Positions 1 through 7,593 are shown, counted from the first letter of the stretch. The stretch: DNA of 64,000 bases from Cohnella thailandensis (GCF_014212135.1 NZ_JACJVQ010000011.1:1-64000), one strand, 5' to 3'. A program made the numbers and translations. Notes: generated by a model from the sequence alone, not told the origin.

Positions 1-26
1 CTGGGGGTTTTCTTATACAAATAAGA

Positions 27-60
27 AACAGCCCCTTTCCGCTCGACGGGAGGGGCTGTT
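27..60 (-). terminator. Probable intrinsic terminator (leftward)
   Basis: A stem with arms AACAGCCCCT (27-36) and AGGGGCTGTT (51-60). Read leftward it is followed by a T-rich stretch (TTTCTTATTT). It could end the leftward cassette that stops at 502, but the palindromic repeat array lies between, or it could serve a gene outside the window. Confidence 0.55.
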
Positions 61-93
61 CGCTGAGGAAGCAGCGGTGCGAGGGCATTCAAG

Positions 94-411
94 TGAGTTA
101 ATATTACTCACTTTGGAGTCGGTCGCGCGGTGCGGGGAGCTCAGTTGAGTTAATTTCACTCATCTCAGGGCGGTTGCGCGGTCCGGGGAGCTCAGTTGAG
201 TAAATTTTACTCATCTCAGGACCGGTCAAACGGTGCGGTGCATTCAGTTGAGTAAATATTACTCATCTCAGGGCGGTCGTGCGGTACGAGGAGTTCAGTT
301 GAGTAAATTTTACTCATCTCAGGACCGGTCGAGCGCTGCGGGGAGTTCAGTTGAGTAAATTTTACTCATCTCAGGACCGGTCGAGCGCTGCGGGGAGTTC
401 AGTTGAGTAAT
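94..411. repeat. Tandem array of six and a half palindromic repeats, period 51-52 bp
   Basis: Seven TGAGT starts occur at 94, 146, 197, 249, 300, 352 and 404. The first six head a 17-bp near-palindrome of the form TGAGTAAATTTTACTCA and the last is a half copy. The sequence between palindromes (CTCAGGACCGGTCGAGCGCTG-like) is also conserved, most strongly in the last copies, so this is a tandem duplication and not a CRISPR array. No ORF is convincing here. The rest of 412-501 shows nothing recognisable. Confidence 0.85.
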
Positions 412-501
412 GGGCCGGTCTGTCATACAGTCTGTAGCATTCGGTCGGGTCCTTTGCGTCTCATCGATGGTCGAGCATGCAGGCATGTCGTCAATAGGAG
501 C

Positions 502-699
502 TCATGCCCCAGAGCGAGAAGGAGCAAGAACATCCCTGCTTCCCCTCTCTTCCGGTTGCCTCAAGCGATCATAGCAATCCCGGCAGCAGCCCAGGGGGAA
601 CTCGATCCGATAGAAGCCCGTCTTGAAGACGGCCGCGGATTGCGCCATCTCCTTCATTAGCTCGCAGCTTAAACAATAAAAGTAGTGCGTCTTCCCCAT
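502..699 (-). CDS. Small Cys-rich (zinc-ribbon-like) protein, last gene of the peptide cassette
   Basis: A 65-residue protein starting at the ATG at 697-699, preceded by GAGGAGCT on the coding strand. A longer reading frame from 732 runs back across the stop of the upstream gene and is not needed. Visible are a CLSC pair near residues 9-12 and a CCRDC cluster near 38-42, the arrangement of a treble-clef or zinc-ribbon metal site. It begins 17 bp after the DUF1854 gene, so it is probably the last gene of the same transcript. Function is not recognised. Metal binding is inferred only from Cys spacing. The C-terminal 15 residues are low complexity. Confidence 0.6.
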   Translation of the reverse strand: MGKTHYFYCLSCELMKEMAQSAAVFKTGFYRIEFPLGCCRDCYDRLRQPEERGSRDVLAPSRSGA

Positions 700-715
700 A
701 GTCGAAGCTCCTCTA

Positions 716-1228
716 CTATAACCACTTGGCAAGTTTCTTGCGCGAACCGCTGTCGATTCGGCTATCGTCCCGCAGCAGGTATCTCTGTTCGTTCCGATCG
801 AGAACGACCCGCTCTCCGTTTGCCAGAGCCGTCACGCTCTCATAGAGAGGCCCCGTCAGAAATCGGAACTCGCCGGAATCCGTCTCGACCGTCCAGCTAT
901 AATCACCGAAGCGGCGCTGAATCGAAACGATCCTCTCGATTCTCGGAAGGAAGGGATTGAGGCGAAGCTCGTCGGACAGAGCAGCCATGCTGTACGGATC
1001 CAGGCCTTCCAGCGTAGGAAGCACTCCCCACTCGGATCCGTCCCGGTCTCCTACCCAGATAGAGCCGTTCGGATCGGAGAGAGGGAATAACCGCCGGACA
1101 AGAACCGGCCCTCCGCGATCGCCCCATGCGGCCGTCAGCATCCCTCCTTCCTCCTCCTTCCGGAAGCGAATGCTCTCCGGAGAGATCCAGCCTCTCGCAA
1201 GCCCGATCATACTCGAACTCATCTTCAT
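716..1228 (-). CDS. DUF1854 family protein
   Basis: A 170-residue protein that resembles the DUF1854 family. Recognisable are the N-terminal block WISPESIRFRKEEEGGMLTA and the later segments RRLFPLSDP and GVLPTLEGLDPYS. In other bacteria this family is encoded beside a specific ABC exporter, and as I recall NCBI names both after an association with cyanophycin metabolism. Here it directly follows that type of exporter (15-bp gap), so it is most likely an accessory subunit of the transporter. No signal peptide or membrane segment is visible. The start could be the ATG at 1228 or the one at 1222, which sits better behind the GGGGGA ribosome binding site. Confidence 0.75.
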   Translation of the reverse strand: MKMSSSMIGLARGWISPESIRFRKEEEGGMLTAAWGDRGGPVLVRRLFPLSDPNGSIWVGDRDGSEWGVLPTLEGLDPYSMAALSDELRLNPFLPRIERIVSIQRRFGDYSWTVETDSGEFRFLTGPLYESVTALANGERVVLDRNEQRYLLRDDSRIDSGSRKKLAKWL

Positions 1229-1243
1229 TCCCCCAATACGCGT

Positions 1244-3442
1244 TCACCTGGCGACTTGCTCCGCCTTCGGAGGATCGCTTCTCGCGTCCAGAAGCTTGCT
1301 ATAAATGCCGCCTCCGGCCGCGAGCTCCTCGTGGGTGCCTAACTCGACGAGACGCCCCTTGTCCAGCACCGCGATCCGATCGGCGCTGCGGATCGTCGAC
1401 AGGCGATGCGCGATCGCGATCGTTGTCCTGCCTTGGCATAAATAATCGATCGCGGCCTGAATGTCGCGCTCCGTCTCCTGATCGACGGAGGACGTCGCTT
1501 CGTCCAGCAGCAGGATCGAAGGATCGAGCAGCAGCGTCCGCGCGATCGAGATTCTCTGCTTCTCGCCTCCCGACAGCCTTACCCCGCGTTCGCCGACCCG
1601 GGTGTCATAGCCGAACGGCAGGCGCTCGATAAAGGCGCTGGCGCGGGCCAACCGGGCCGCCTCCATGATCTTCCGCGGCGTCGCGTCCTCGATTCCGTAT
1701 GCGATGTTCTCCGCGATCGTCCCGTCGAACAAGAACGTGTCCTGGAAGACGATTCCGATACGGCGACGAAGATCGGCGGGGTCCGCCCGCTTCAGATCGA
1801 CGCCCCCGATTCGGATGCTTCCGGCATCCGGATCGTAGAAGCGGGCGAGAAGCTGCAGCAGTGTCGACTTGCCGGCCCCCGTATGGCCGGTGATCCCGAG
1901 CTTCTCGCCCGGCCGGATCGTCAGATGAATATCGCGCAGAACCTCCCGCCCGTTCTCGTACCCGAAGGAAACCCCGTCGAAAACGATCTCTCCCCCGCCC
2001 TTGGGCAGAGGCATCGTCGTTCCCCTTACCGGAAGCTCGTCTTCGGAATTCAGCAAATCCAATATGCGGTCGGCCGCGGCAAGCGAAGCGTTCGCCTGGC
2101 CGGCCAGGTTCATGTTCCATTGAAGCTGCCCGAGCAGCATCGACAAATAAGTCGTAAAGGCCACTAGAGTTCCAAGGCTGGCCGTACCCTGAATGACGAA
2201 CTGGCCGCCGATCAGCCAGACGACGGCGATTCCGCCGGAGATCGCCAGGTTGATCATCGGCTGCAGCCATTGCAGCAGCCGCTGCTGCTCGATGGAACGG
2301 CGAACGGAGTCCTCGTTATATCGATCAAAGCGTCTCTTCTCTTCCTCCTCGCGGCGGAAGGCTTTAATGACACGTATGCCTTGAAGAGCTTCGCCTATAT
2401 ATTTCTGAAGCCGGTACTGCGTATTCCAGGTCCGGTTCATTAGCGAACGAATTCTCGGCCATAGCCAGAGAACGACGATCGCGCACACCGGAAGAAATGC
2501 CGCGACTCCAAGCGCGAGACGTCCGTCTATCGCGAACAATATCGCGAAGATAGCGCCCGCCAGGATAACTTGAGCCGCCAACTGCGAGATTCCTTCGCTG
2601 AGGAATCCTTGAACCCATGCGGTGTCGTTCTGAATGCGGCCGATGAACGGCGCGGTCGCTCTCTGTTCATAGTAGCGAACCGACAGCTTCATCAGCTTAG
2701 CGAACATGTCCTTGCGAATATGGCTCATCATTCGGTTGCCGATGGCGATTCCGATCATGGATTGATAAACTTGAAATCCGGCTTGCAGCCCATATACGAT
2801 TATTAGAGTCGCGATGATTGCGATGAACTTCGACGTCGAGCCCTGCAGCACCCCTTCGTCGATCATAAGCTTCATCAGATAAGGGGGAAGAGTCTCGAGG
2901 CCGACGCCCGCGATCAGCACGGCAACGGATATCGCGATCGCCCTGCGATGCGGAGCCGCGTAGCTAAGCAAGCCAAGCAACGCCTTACCTCTTCGCTTCC
3001 ACGTCAGCTTCTCTTCGGCGTTCTCCGGGCTGGGTGCGCGCTCCCCGGGAAGCGGAACCGAACCCTCCTCGTTCCTATGCGGATTCGCCCATCGTTCGAT
3101 TTTATCCCGAAGCTCCCTTAAGCCATCCCGCCCGGCGAGCGCGCTCATCGCCAAGCGAACGGCTCCTCCGTCCTTCAGCTCAAGCTCCAACCATGCGCCT
3201 CCGCCCGTTTCCCGGATCGCCGCGCCGGCCGTCCGCTGCCGGTCAATCTTGCGAAGGCAAGCCCCCTTCGCGTCCCGAACCTCCAGCCTCGATGCGAGGA
3301 ACAGTACTGTTCGGCGCTCCGTCCGGCCCGTCTCCGACAGGTCGGAGCTCCAGCTGTCGAGCGGCATCCCGCCCTCCTTCTCCTCATAGCCTCCGAGAGG
3401 CTTGTCCTCCGCTCGGGTCAAGGAACCGGTTAGAGCTGGCAT
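1244..3442 (-). CDS. ABC half-transporter (exporter) with extra N-terminal domain
   Basis: A 732-residue fused permease and ATPase. Residues 1-150 form a soluble N-terminal domain (SRLEVRDAKG region) not found in ordinary MsbA-type exporters. A six-helix ABC membrane domain spans about 155-460. The nucleotide-binding domain carries Walker A GHTGAGKST near 518, signature LSGGEKQR near 622, Walker B ILLLDEATSS near 642 and the switch AHRLST near 680, so it should be active as a homodimer. AAGGAGGA precedes the ATG at 3440-3442. The start lies inside the end of the S26 peptidase gene (59-bp overlap). Within the cassette the likely cargo is the processed peptide from the gene at 5068. Lipid or polymer export cannot be excluded. 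Confidence 0.85.
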   Translation of the reverse strand: MPALTGSLTRAEDKPLGGYEEKEGGMPLDSWSSDLSETGRTERRTVLFLASRLEVRDAKGACLRKIDRQRTAGAAIRETGGGAWLELELKDGGAVRLAMSALAGRDGLRELRDKIERWANPHRNEEGSVPLPGERAPSPENAEEKLTWKRRGKALLGLLSYAAPHRRAIAISVAVLIAGVGLETLPPYLMKLMIDEGVLQGSTSKFIAIIATLIIVYGLQAGFQVYQSMIGIAIGNRMMSHIRKDMFAKLMKLSVRYYEQRATAPFIGRIQNDTAWVQGFLSEGISQLAAQVILAGAIFAILFAIDGRLALGVAAFLPVCAIVVLWLWPRIRSLMNRTWNTQYRLQKYIGEALQGIRVIKAFRREEEEKRRFDRYNEDSVRRSIEQQRLLQWLQPMINLAISGGIAVVWLIGGQFVIQGTASLGTLVAFTTYLSMLLGQLQWNMNLAGQANASLAAADRILDLLNSEDELPVRGTTMPLPKGGGEIVFDGVSFGYENGREVLRDIHLTIRPGEKLGITGHTGAGKSTLLQLLARFYDPDAGSIRIGGVDLKRADPADLRRRIGIVFQDTFLFDGTIAENIAYGIEDATPRKIMEAARLARASAFIERLPFGYDTRVGERGVRLSGGEKQRISIARTLLLDPSILLLDEATSSVDQETERDIQAAIDYLCQGRTTIAIAHRLSTIRSADRIAVLDKGRLVELGTHEELAAGGGIYSKLLDARSDPPKAEQVAR

Positions 3443-3914
3443 CTTGTCGTCCTCCTTCGGCCGTGCCGGCCGTCTCGCGCCTTGCCCTCAGCTCCGAAGC
3501 GCGCGCCGTGATCGATAACAGCTTCGGGAAACGCACCGACCATCTCGACCACAGCCGTCTGGCAAGCCGCCTCTCCGAGATGATTTTCCCGTTGCGCTTA
3601 AGCTCGGACAGTACCCCGATTACTTGTTCCCTCCCCACCGGAACGTCCATGACAAAGTTGCCGTCCCCGCGCAGGCAATAACGCTCTCCCTCGTTCCCCG
3701 TCTCCGCGCGATGAAAACGATGAGAAGTGAGAACCCCTTCCGCGCTTACGAAGAGGCCGATCTGCCCGGGGCGGATACGTCCGGCGATCGGAACGAATCG
3801 GCATTCGTCCTCCGGCAGAATGTAGGGATACATGCTTAGTCCCGATGCCGGCAGGATCACTTCGCCTCGAGCGTTCATCAGGGCCAGGAATGTCTTCAGA
3901 AGCTCATCCCGCAT
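3384..3914 (-). CDS. S24/S26-type (SipW-like) peptidase of the peptide cassette
   Basis: A 176-residue protein with the nucleophile motif SGLSMYPYI near residues 24-32 (G-x-S-M-x-P type) and a downstream TSHRF, the His of the Ser-His dyad used by SipW/ER-type signal peptidases. The usual Lys-dyad type is therefore unlikely. There is no obvious membrane anchor, so it is probably soluble or held by partners. Homologues recur in paeninodin-type lasso-peptide clusters beside PqqD-like and HPr-kinase-like genes. The start overlaps the PqqD gene by 11 bp and the end overlaps the ABC gene, which suggests translational coupling. It could remove the leader peptide, since no transglutaminase-like B2 protease is present. 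That role is inference. Confidence 0.75.
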   Translation of the reverse strand: MRDELLKTFLALMNARGEVILPASGLSMYPYILPEDECRFVPIAGRIRPGQIGLFVSAEGVLTSHRFHRAETGNEGERYCLRGDGNFVMDVPVGREQVIGVLSELKRNGKIISERRLARRLWSRWSVRFPKLLSITARASELRARRETAGTAEGGRQDASSNRFLDPSGGQASRRL

Positions 3915-4170
3915 TCCTGATCAGTCCGATGCCCGTCATCTGCTCGACGAAGCTCGCGATATCGGATCCGATCCGGCCGATATCGGCTCCTTCGTATTCC
4001 GCGGCCATGCGTTCGACCAGTTCTTCCTGCGTAAGCGAGCTCGAGAGCTGTTCCCAGATCCAGCTCGCCGAGCCGTTTAGCTTCGTCACCGCGAGCGTTT
4101 CTTGGTTCAACAGGATGATCTCTCCGTCAAGCTCCAGCATTTCTACCGATTGCAGCCTCTCCAGCTTCAT
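3904..4170 (-). CDS. PqqD-like RiPP recognition element protein
   Basis: An 88-residue protein of the PqqD/RRE fold. The segment IILLNQETLAVTKLNG followed by ASWIWEQL is the beta-strand and helix pattern of lasso-peptide B1 proteins, and the C-terminal helices include DIASFVEQMTGIGLI. Such proteins bind leader peptides, typically through a Y-x-x-P-x-hydrophobic motif, and deliver them to a modifying enzyme or protease. The candidate precursor at 5068-5169 has exactly such a motif (YEKPEV). Its ATG overlaps the kinase stop codon (ATGA), so the two are translationally coupled. The family call is firm. Partner identity is inferred from gene order. Confidence 0.85.
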   Translation of the reverse strand: MKLERLQSVEMLELDGEIILLNQETLAVTKLNGSASWIWEQLSSSLTQEELVERMAAEYEGADIGRIGSDIASFVEQMTGIGLIRNAG

Positions 4171-4967
4171 GAGATTGCCTCCCAGAATCGATCGTTTTTC
4201 TGAAATTCAAGCTCATAGACCGGGATCCGATCCACGAGCGCTCTGCACAGGCGAACGACCTCGGTCGATTCCGACTGCTCGAAGGACCAGAACACGACCT
4301 TGTCGAACAAGGAGAACATCGCCTCGCTCTTCGACATCCCATGCTGCTTGATGTTCGAAGATTGCTTAATGAGATAGATTCCCTTGAGCGGCACCGGCCC
4401 GGCCGGATACGGCTCCTTGAAATCGTTGCGGAACGGGGAGTCGTGAATGAGAACCCGGCCGTCCTGCCGAATCTCCACCAGGGAGGTCTCGTCGGCCATG
4501 ATCGGCCTCGGCCGCGACATCGAGGCGATCGTCGACTTGCCGGCGCCGGAATATCCCGAGAATAGGTAGGCTTGTCCGTCTTGAACGATACAGGACGAAT
4601 GAATCACCAACCCCCAATTCCGTCGAGCCAGGATTCGGCTGTACCAGTTCAATAGTCCCGTCCGAAGTCCGAAATAGTCGTAAAAACGAAGTCGCGCGTC
4701 CTTCAGATCGGCGGCGGATTCCAACCGAAAGTCGGCTCGCTCGACCTCGATATCCCCGTGCTCGTTCTTTCGGTATGCGACAGGCGTCGCTTCGTCGTAG
4801 CTCTCCCCATAGCCGTCCTCTATCGTCAGCGAGTAATCCGGCTCGACGCCGGGCTTCGCGTCCACATATCGGTCCCCGATCGTGTACCGGACGAATGCGG
4901 CCGATCGTTCGTTCGCGAACCCTAGTCGGATCAGGAAACCGCCGATGAGCTGCCATTTCTCGACCAC
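4167..4967 (-). CDS. HPr-kinase-like P-loop kinase of the peptide cassette
   Basis: A 266-residue protein whose C-terminal half resembles the HPr Ser kinase fold: Walker A GYSGAGKST near residues 137-145, preceded by LVIHSSCIV, and followed by the acidic motif MADETSLV. In paeninodin clusters, relatives (PadeK type) phosphorylate a serine near the C terminus of the precursor. The candidate precursor here has one Ser (residue 24). The start is a GTG at 4965-4967 behind GGAGGG with 8-nt spacing. It is the second gene of the cassette, separated from the precursor by a strong hairpin. Regulatory HPr kinase is unlikely, because the N-terminal half differs and the context is a peptide cluster. Confidence 0.8.
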   Translation of the reverse strand: MVEKWQLIGGFLIRLGFANERSAAFVRYTIGDRYVDAKPGVEPDYSLTIEDGYGESYDEATPVAYRKNEHGDIEVERADFRLESAADLKDARLRFYDYFGLRTGLLNWYSRILARRNWGLVIHSSCIVQDGQAYLFSGYSGAGKSTIASMSRPRPIMADETSLVEIRQDGRVLIHDSPFRNDFKEPYPAGPVPLKGIYLIKQSSNIKQHGMSKSEAMFSLFDKVVFWSFEQSESTEVVRLCRALVDRIPVYELEFQKNDRFWEAIS

Positions 4968-4997
4968 TGAATGCTCCCTCCTCTACCGGTAACTTGC

Positions 4998-5023
4998 GGG
5001 AGAGAGAGCGTGCTCTCTCTCCC
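4998..5023 (-). promoter_or_regulatory. Perfect hairpin between precursor and kinase genes (possible attenuator)
   Basis: Arms GGGAGAGAGAGC (4998-5009) and GCTCTCTCTCCC (5012-5023) are perfectly complementary with a 2-nt loop. No long T tract follows. A stem-loop directly downstream of a peptide precursor gene commonly raises precursor mRNA over enzyme mRNA by partial termination or by protecting the 3' end. That role is inferred here from its position. Confidence 0.6.
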
Positions 5024-5067
5024 CTTGCCGTTCATGCTTGCTTTCTCAGCGTCGGGTCGGGAGCGGA

Positions 5068-5169
5068 TCAATGGCGACCGCGCGGCGGCCATTTACCGGA
5101 CGGCCTTTGATGACCTTCGAACACGACGGCTTGATGAACCAGAACCTCAGGCTTCTCATAGGTTTTCAA
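5068..5169 (-). CDS. Candidate RiPP precursor peptide (33 residues)
   Basis: This is a TTG-initiated ORF of 33 codons plus TGA. The coding strand has AGGTGAT seven nucleotides before the TTG at 5167-5169. The leader part at residues 4-18 reads YEKPEVLVHQAVVFE and contains the Y-x-x-P-x-V motif bound by PqqD-like proteins in Firmicute lasso-peptide systems. The C-terminal ten residues, SGKWPPRGRH, are basic and rich in Pro and Gly, unlike the leader. It is the first gene after a well-formed promoter and is followed by a hairpin, then by kinase, PqqD-like, S26 peptidase and exporter genes. There is no Asp/Glu in the C-terminal part to close a lasso ring, so it is probably not a classical lasso peptide. 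Expression and processing are unproven. Confidence 0.65.
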   Translation of the reverse strand: MKTYEKPEVLVHQAVVFEGHQRPSGKWPPRGRH

Positions 5170-5196
5170 CTTGTATCACCTCGCTTTTCTGTCCTC

Positions 5197-5226
5197 ATTT
5201 TATGATACATTATGTATCACTGTCAA
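5197..5226 (-). promoter_or_regulatory. Promoter with embedded 17-bp operator, peptide cassette
   Basis: Reading leftward: -35 TTGACA (5221-5226), an 18-bp spacer containing the perfect palindrome TGATACATAATGTATCA (5203-5219), and -10 TAAAAT (5197-5202). Transcription should start near 5190, about 20 nt before the precursor TTG. A repressor bound to the palindrome would sit between the promoter boxes. Confidence 0.8.
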
Positions 5227-5555
5227 CACAATTTGTAACATTTCTGAACTTGCAACGACAGAAAAACCGCTTCGCCCGACATTATCGATTCCGGCCGACA
5301 TCGCCAAGTAGGAAAGTTCGCCCGCTACAAAAGACTTATTCCGTTCGACAAGCCAAGCCGCGATCGCTATTGCCTGCGGATAAGGTTCGCCGATGACCGC
5401 CGGGTCATGGCTGGCCCGGAGGAGAACGCGATGATCGGGCGTATCCATAGCCGCGCGGCAATCGCGCGCATAGCCGGCTTTCGATTCATCGATCCTCCTC
5501 CTTGTGCCGTACAGCCGATAGTTCTGCAGGCCGGTCCTGCTCGAAGCCCCGATTC
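5227..5555. other. Intergenic stretch without a convincing gene
   Basis: A degenerate operator-like stretch (ACACAATTTGTAACA, about 5225-5239) lies beside the cassette promoter. On the leftward strand a very good ribosome binding site (AAGGAGGAGG, 5493-5502) precedes an ATG at 5487-5489 that opens a 40-codon frame, mostly Arg/Ala/Ile, ending at 5367. Its composition is not persuasive, and a second, longer frame runs through the promoter. I call no gene here. Confidence 0.4.
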
Positions 5556-6422
5556 TCATCCTCGAAGCGGAAGGCGAGCCAAGAATTCCTTAAGGGCCGC
5601 CTCCCACGCTCTCATCGGCGGAAATCCGTTGCTTATGAGTTCCGAATGGTCCAGTACCGAATAAGCCGGCCTCGGAGCCGGTCGTTTGAACTGGTCCGAC
5701 GTGACCGCGGACAAATCGACGGCGAGGCCGGTCAGCTCGAAGATCTTCTCCGCGAACTCGAACCAGGAGCAGGATCCCGAATTCGATACATGGTACGTGC
5801 CGTACTTCTCCGTCTCGAGCAGCCGGACGATCGTCTCCGCCAGATCCACCGTATACGTAGGGCTTCCGATCTGATCGCCGACGACCCGGATCGGGTCCCC
5901 TTTCTCCGCCAGCTTCAGCATGGTCTTCACGAAGTTCGAACCGTTCTCGCCGTACAGCCAGGACGTCCGTATGATGAAGAGCTTCGACAGCAATCCGGCC
6001 GCCAACCATTCCCCCGCCCGCTTCGACTGGCCGTATACGTTGATCGGCCTCGTCTCCTGGTACTCGTAGTAAGGCTTCTCCCCCATCCCCGGAAAAACGT
6101 AATCCGTGCTCACATAAGCCATCTTGGCCCCGTTCTTATTAGCCGCGAGCGCGACGTTGCGCGTTCCGGTCGCATTCACCTTGAACGCGAGTTCCGGCTC
6201 CGCCTCCGCCTGATCCACCTTCGTATACGCGGCAGCATGGACGACAGCCTCCGGCCGCGTTTCACCGAACATGGCCAGAACCGCGTCCAGATCGGTTACG
6301 TCCAGGGCGGCCCGATCCCAGGCAAGCACCTGCTCCGCATGCGGCTCCAGAGCCTTAACCATGTCGATGCCGAGCATGCCGCCTGCCCCCGTCACCGCCA
6401 CCCGTCCGAACTTAAGTGCCAT
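5556..6422 (-). CDS. rfbD: dTDP-4-dehydrorhamnose reductase (copy 1)
   Basis: A 288-residue RmlD family reductase. It converts dTDP-4-keto-L-rhamnose to dTDP-L-rhamnose with NAD(P)H, the last step of rhamnose donor synthesis. Visible are the Rossmann motif TGAGGMLG near residues 11-18, the conserved STDYVFPG, and the catalytic Y-x-x-x-K in VYGQSKRAGEW. The start at 6420-6422 is preceded by AAGGAG and lies 4 bp after the rfbB stop. A longer frame upstream is a shadow of rfbB. It is the last recognisable gene of the leftward rhamnose operon. A paralogue with roughly 70% identity by eye lies at 8585-9475. Confidence 0.9.
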   Translation of the reverse strand: MALKFGRVAVTGAGGMLGIDMVKALEPHAEQVLAWDRAALDVTDLDAVLAMFGETRPEAVVHAAAYTKVDQAEAEPELAFKVNATGTRNVALAANKNGAKMAYVSTDYVFPGMGEKPYYEYQETRPINVYGQSKRAGEWLAAGLLSKLFIIRTSWLYGENGSNFVKTMLKLAEKGDPIRVVGDQIGSPTYTVDLAETIVRLLETEKYGTYHVSNSGSCSWFEFAEKIFELTGLAVDLSAVTSDQFKRPAPRPAYSVLDHSELISNGFPPMRAWEAALKEFLARLPLRG

Positions 6423-6426
6423 ACGA

Positions 6427-7401
6427 TCACTCCTTGGCCTTGATTTTCCGCCACCACTCTTGATTCTGAACGAACCAGTCGACCGTCCGCGCGAGCCCTT
6501 GCTCCAGGAAGATCGCCGGCTCCCAGCCCAGCTCCTCGCGAATCTTCGAAGCGTCGATCGCATAGCGGCGGTCATGTCCGAGGCGGTCGGTCACATGCGT
6601 AATAAGGGTTTCCGGCTTGCCCAGCCGCTTCAGCACGAACTTCACGATGTCGAGATTCGTCCTCTCGTTGTGCCCCCCGATGTTGTAAACCTCTCCCGGC
6701 TTGCCGCCGTGGAGCACCTTGTCGATGGCGACCGCATGGTCCTCGACATGGAGCCAATCCCGGACATAGAGACCGTCTCCGTAGACCGGTATCGGCTTAT
6801 CCTCTATCGCGTTCGTTATCACGAGGGGGATCAGCTTCTCCGGAAAATGATACGGCCCGTAATTGTTCGAGCAGCGCGTAATGTTGACGTTCATTCCATA
6901 GGTTTCGTAGTAGGCGCGGACGAGCAGGTCGGCGCCCGCCTTGCTCGAAGAGTACGGACTGTTAGGGGCGAGCGGCGTCTTCTCGGTAAAATAACCGGTC
7001 TCGCCCAAGGTGCCGTACACCTCGTCCGTCGAAATCTGAACGTACTTTTTCACTCCAGCCCGGCGGGAGGCTTCGAGCAGCGTCTGCGTGCCGAGAACGT
7101 TCGTCCGCACGAAGAGCGACGCGTCCTCGATGCTTCGGTCCACGTGGGACTCCGCGGCGAAATTGACGACCGCGTCGAAGCCGCCTTCCCCGATCAGCTT
7201 GCCTACCAGCTCGCCGTCCGCGATATCCCCTCGGACGAAGGCATAGGGGGCATTCGCATCCAGCTCTCTCAGATTGTCCAAGTTCCCGGCATAGGTCAGC
7301 TTATCGAGATTCACGAGGCGATATTCCGGATATTTGGCGGCCATATAACGGATGAACTGGCTTCCGATGAACCCGGCTCCGCCAGTGACAAGCAGCTTCA
7401 T
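6427..7401 (-). CDS. rfbB: dTDP-glucose 4,6-dehydratase
   Basis: A 324-residue extended SDR that converts dTDP-glucose to dTDP-4-keto-6-deoxyglucose, the second step of dTDP-rhamnose synthesis. Evidence: NAD-binding TGGAGFIGSQF at the N terminus, DKLTYAGNLDNL, the STDEVYG motif, the Y-x-x-x-K in SPYSSSKAG, and the RmlB block TRCSNNYGPYHFPEKLIPL. Length and motifs match the family completely. It lies in one leftward operon with the PilZ protein, RmlD2, LCP ligase and RmlD1. Confidence 0.95.
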   Translation of the reverse strand: MKLLVTGGAGFIGSQFIRYMAAKYPEYRLVNLDKLTYAGNLDNLRELDANAPYAFVRGDIADGELVGKLIGEGGFDAVVNFAAESHVDRSIEDASLFVRTNVLGTQTLLEASRRAGVKKYVQISTDEVYGTLGETGYFTEKTPLAPNSPYSSSKAGADLLVRAYYETYGMNVNITRCSNNYGPYHFPEKLIPLVITNAIEDKPIPVYGDGLYVRDWLHVEDHAVAIDKVLHGGKPGEVYNIGGHNERTNLDIVKFVLKRLGKPETLITHVTDRLGHDRRYAIDASKIREELGWEPAIFLEQGLARTVDWFVQNQEWWRKIKAKE

Positions 7402-7503
7402 GGATGATTCCCCTTTTCCGACTTCGAATTAGCCGTACTCTATATTCGATGCGGAAGAGCGGCTTCATGACCCATATATAAGCCTGTAATGGCGAATGCC
7501 GAA

Positions 7504-7553
7504 ACGGTCCGAAGGATTGCGCCAATAGGTGATGGCGCAGTCCTTCGGACCGT
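7504..7553. other. Long inverted repeat between LCP and rfbB genes
   Basis: Arms at 7504-7523 and 7534-7553 (ACGGTCCGAAGGATTGCGCC and its complement with one mismatch) flank a 10-nt loop. Neither side has a T tract, so it is more likely an mRNA-processing or partial-termination structure inside the rhamnose operon than a full terminator. Confidence 0.6.
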
Positions 7554-7593
7554 CTCCGCGATGCGGCTTATGGTTCATTGGAGTGCCGATCGA

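Noticed and set aside
94-411. CRISPR-like regular spacing
   Set aside because: The sequence between the palindromes is itself conserved between copies, repeats are short and there is no cas gene. It is a tandem repeat array.
502-5226. Complete lasso-peptide cluster
   Set aside because: No asparagine-synthetase-like cyclase or transglutaminase-like B2 protease is present and the candidate core lacks an acceptor Asp/Glu. Only accessory genes match.
5200-5559. 119-codon leftward ORF downstream of rfbD
   Set aside because: It runs through the promoter and operator of the peptide cassette, and its composition does not resemble a protein.
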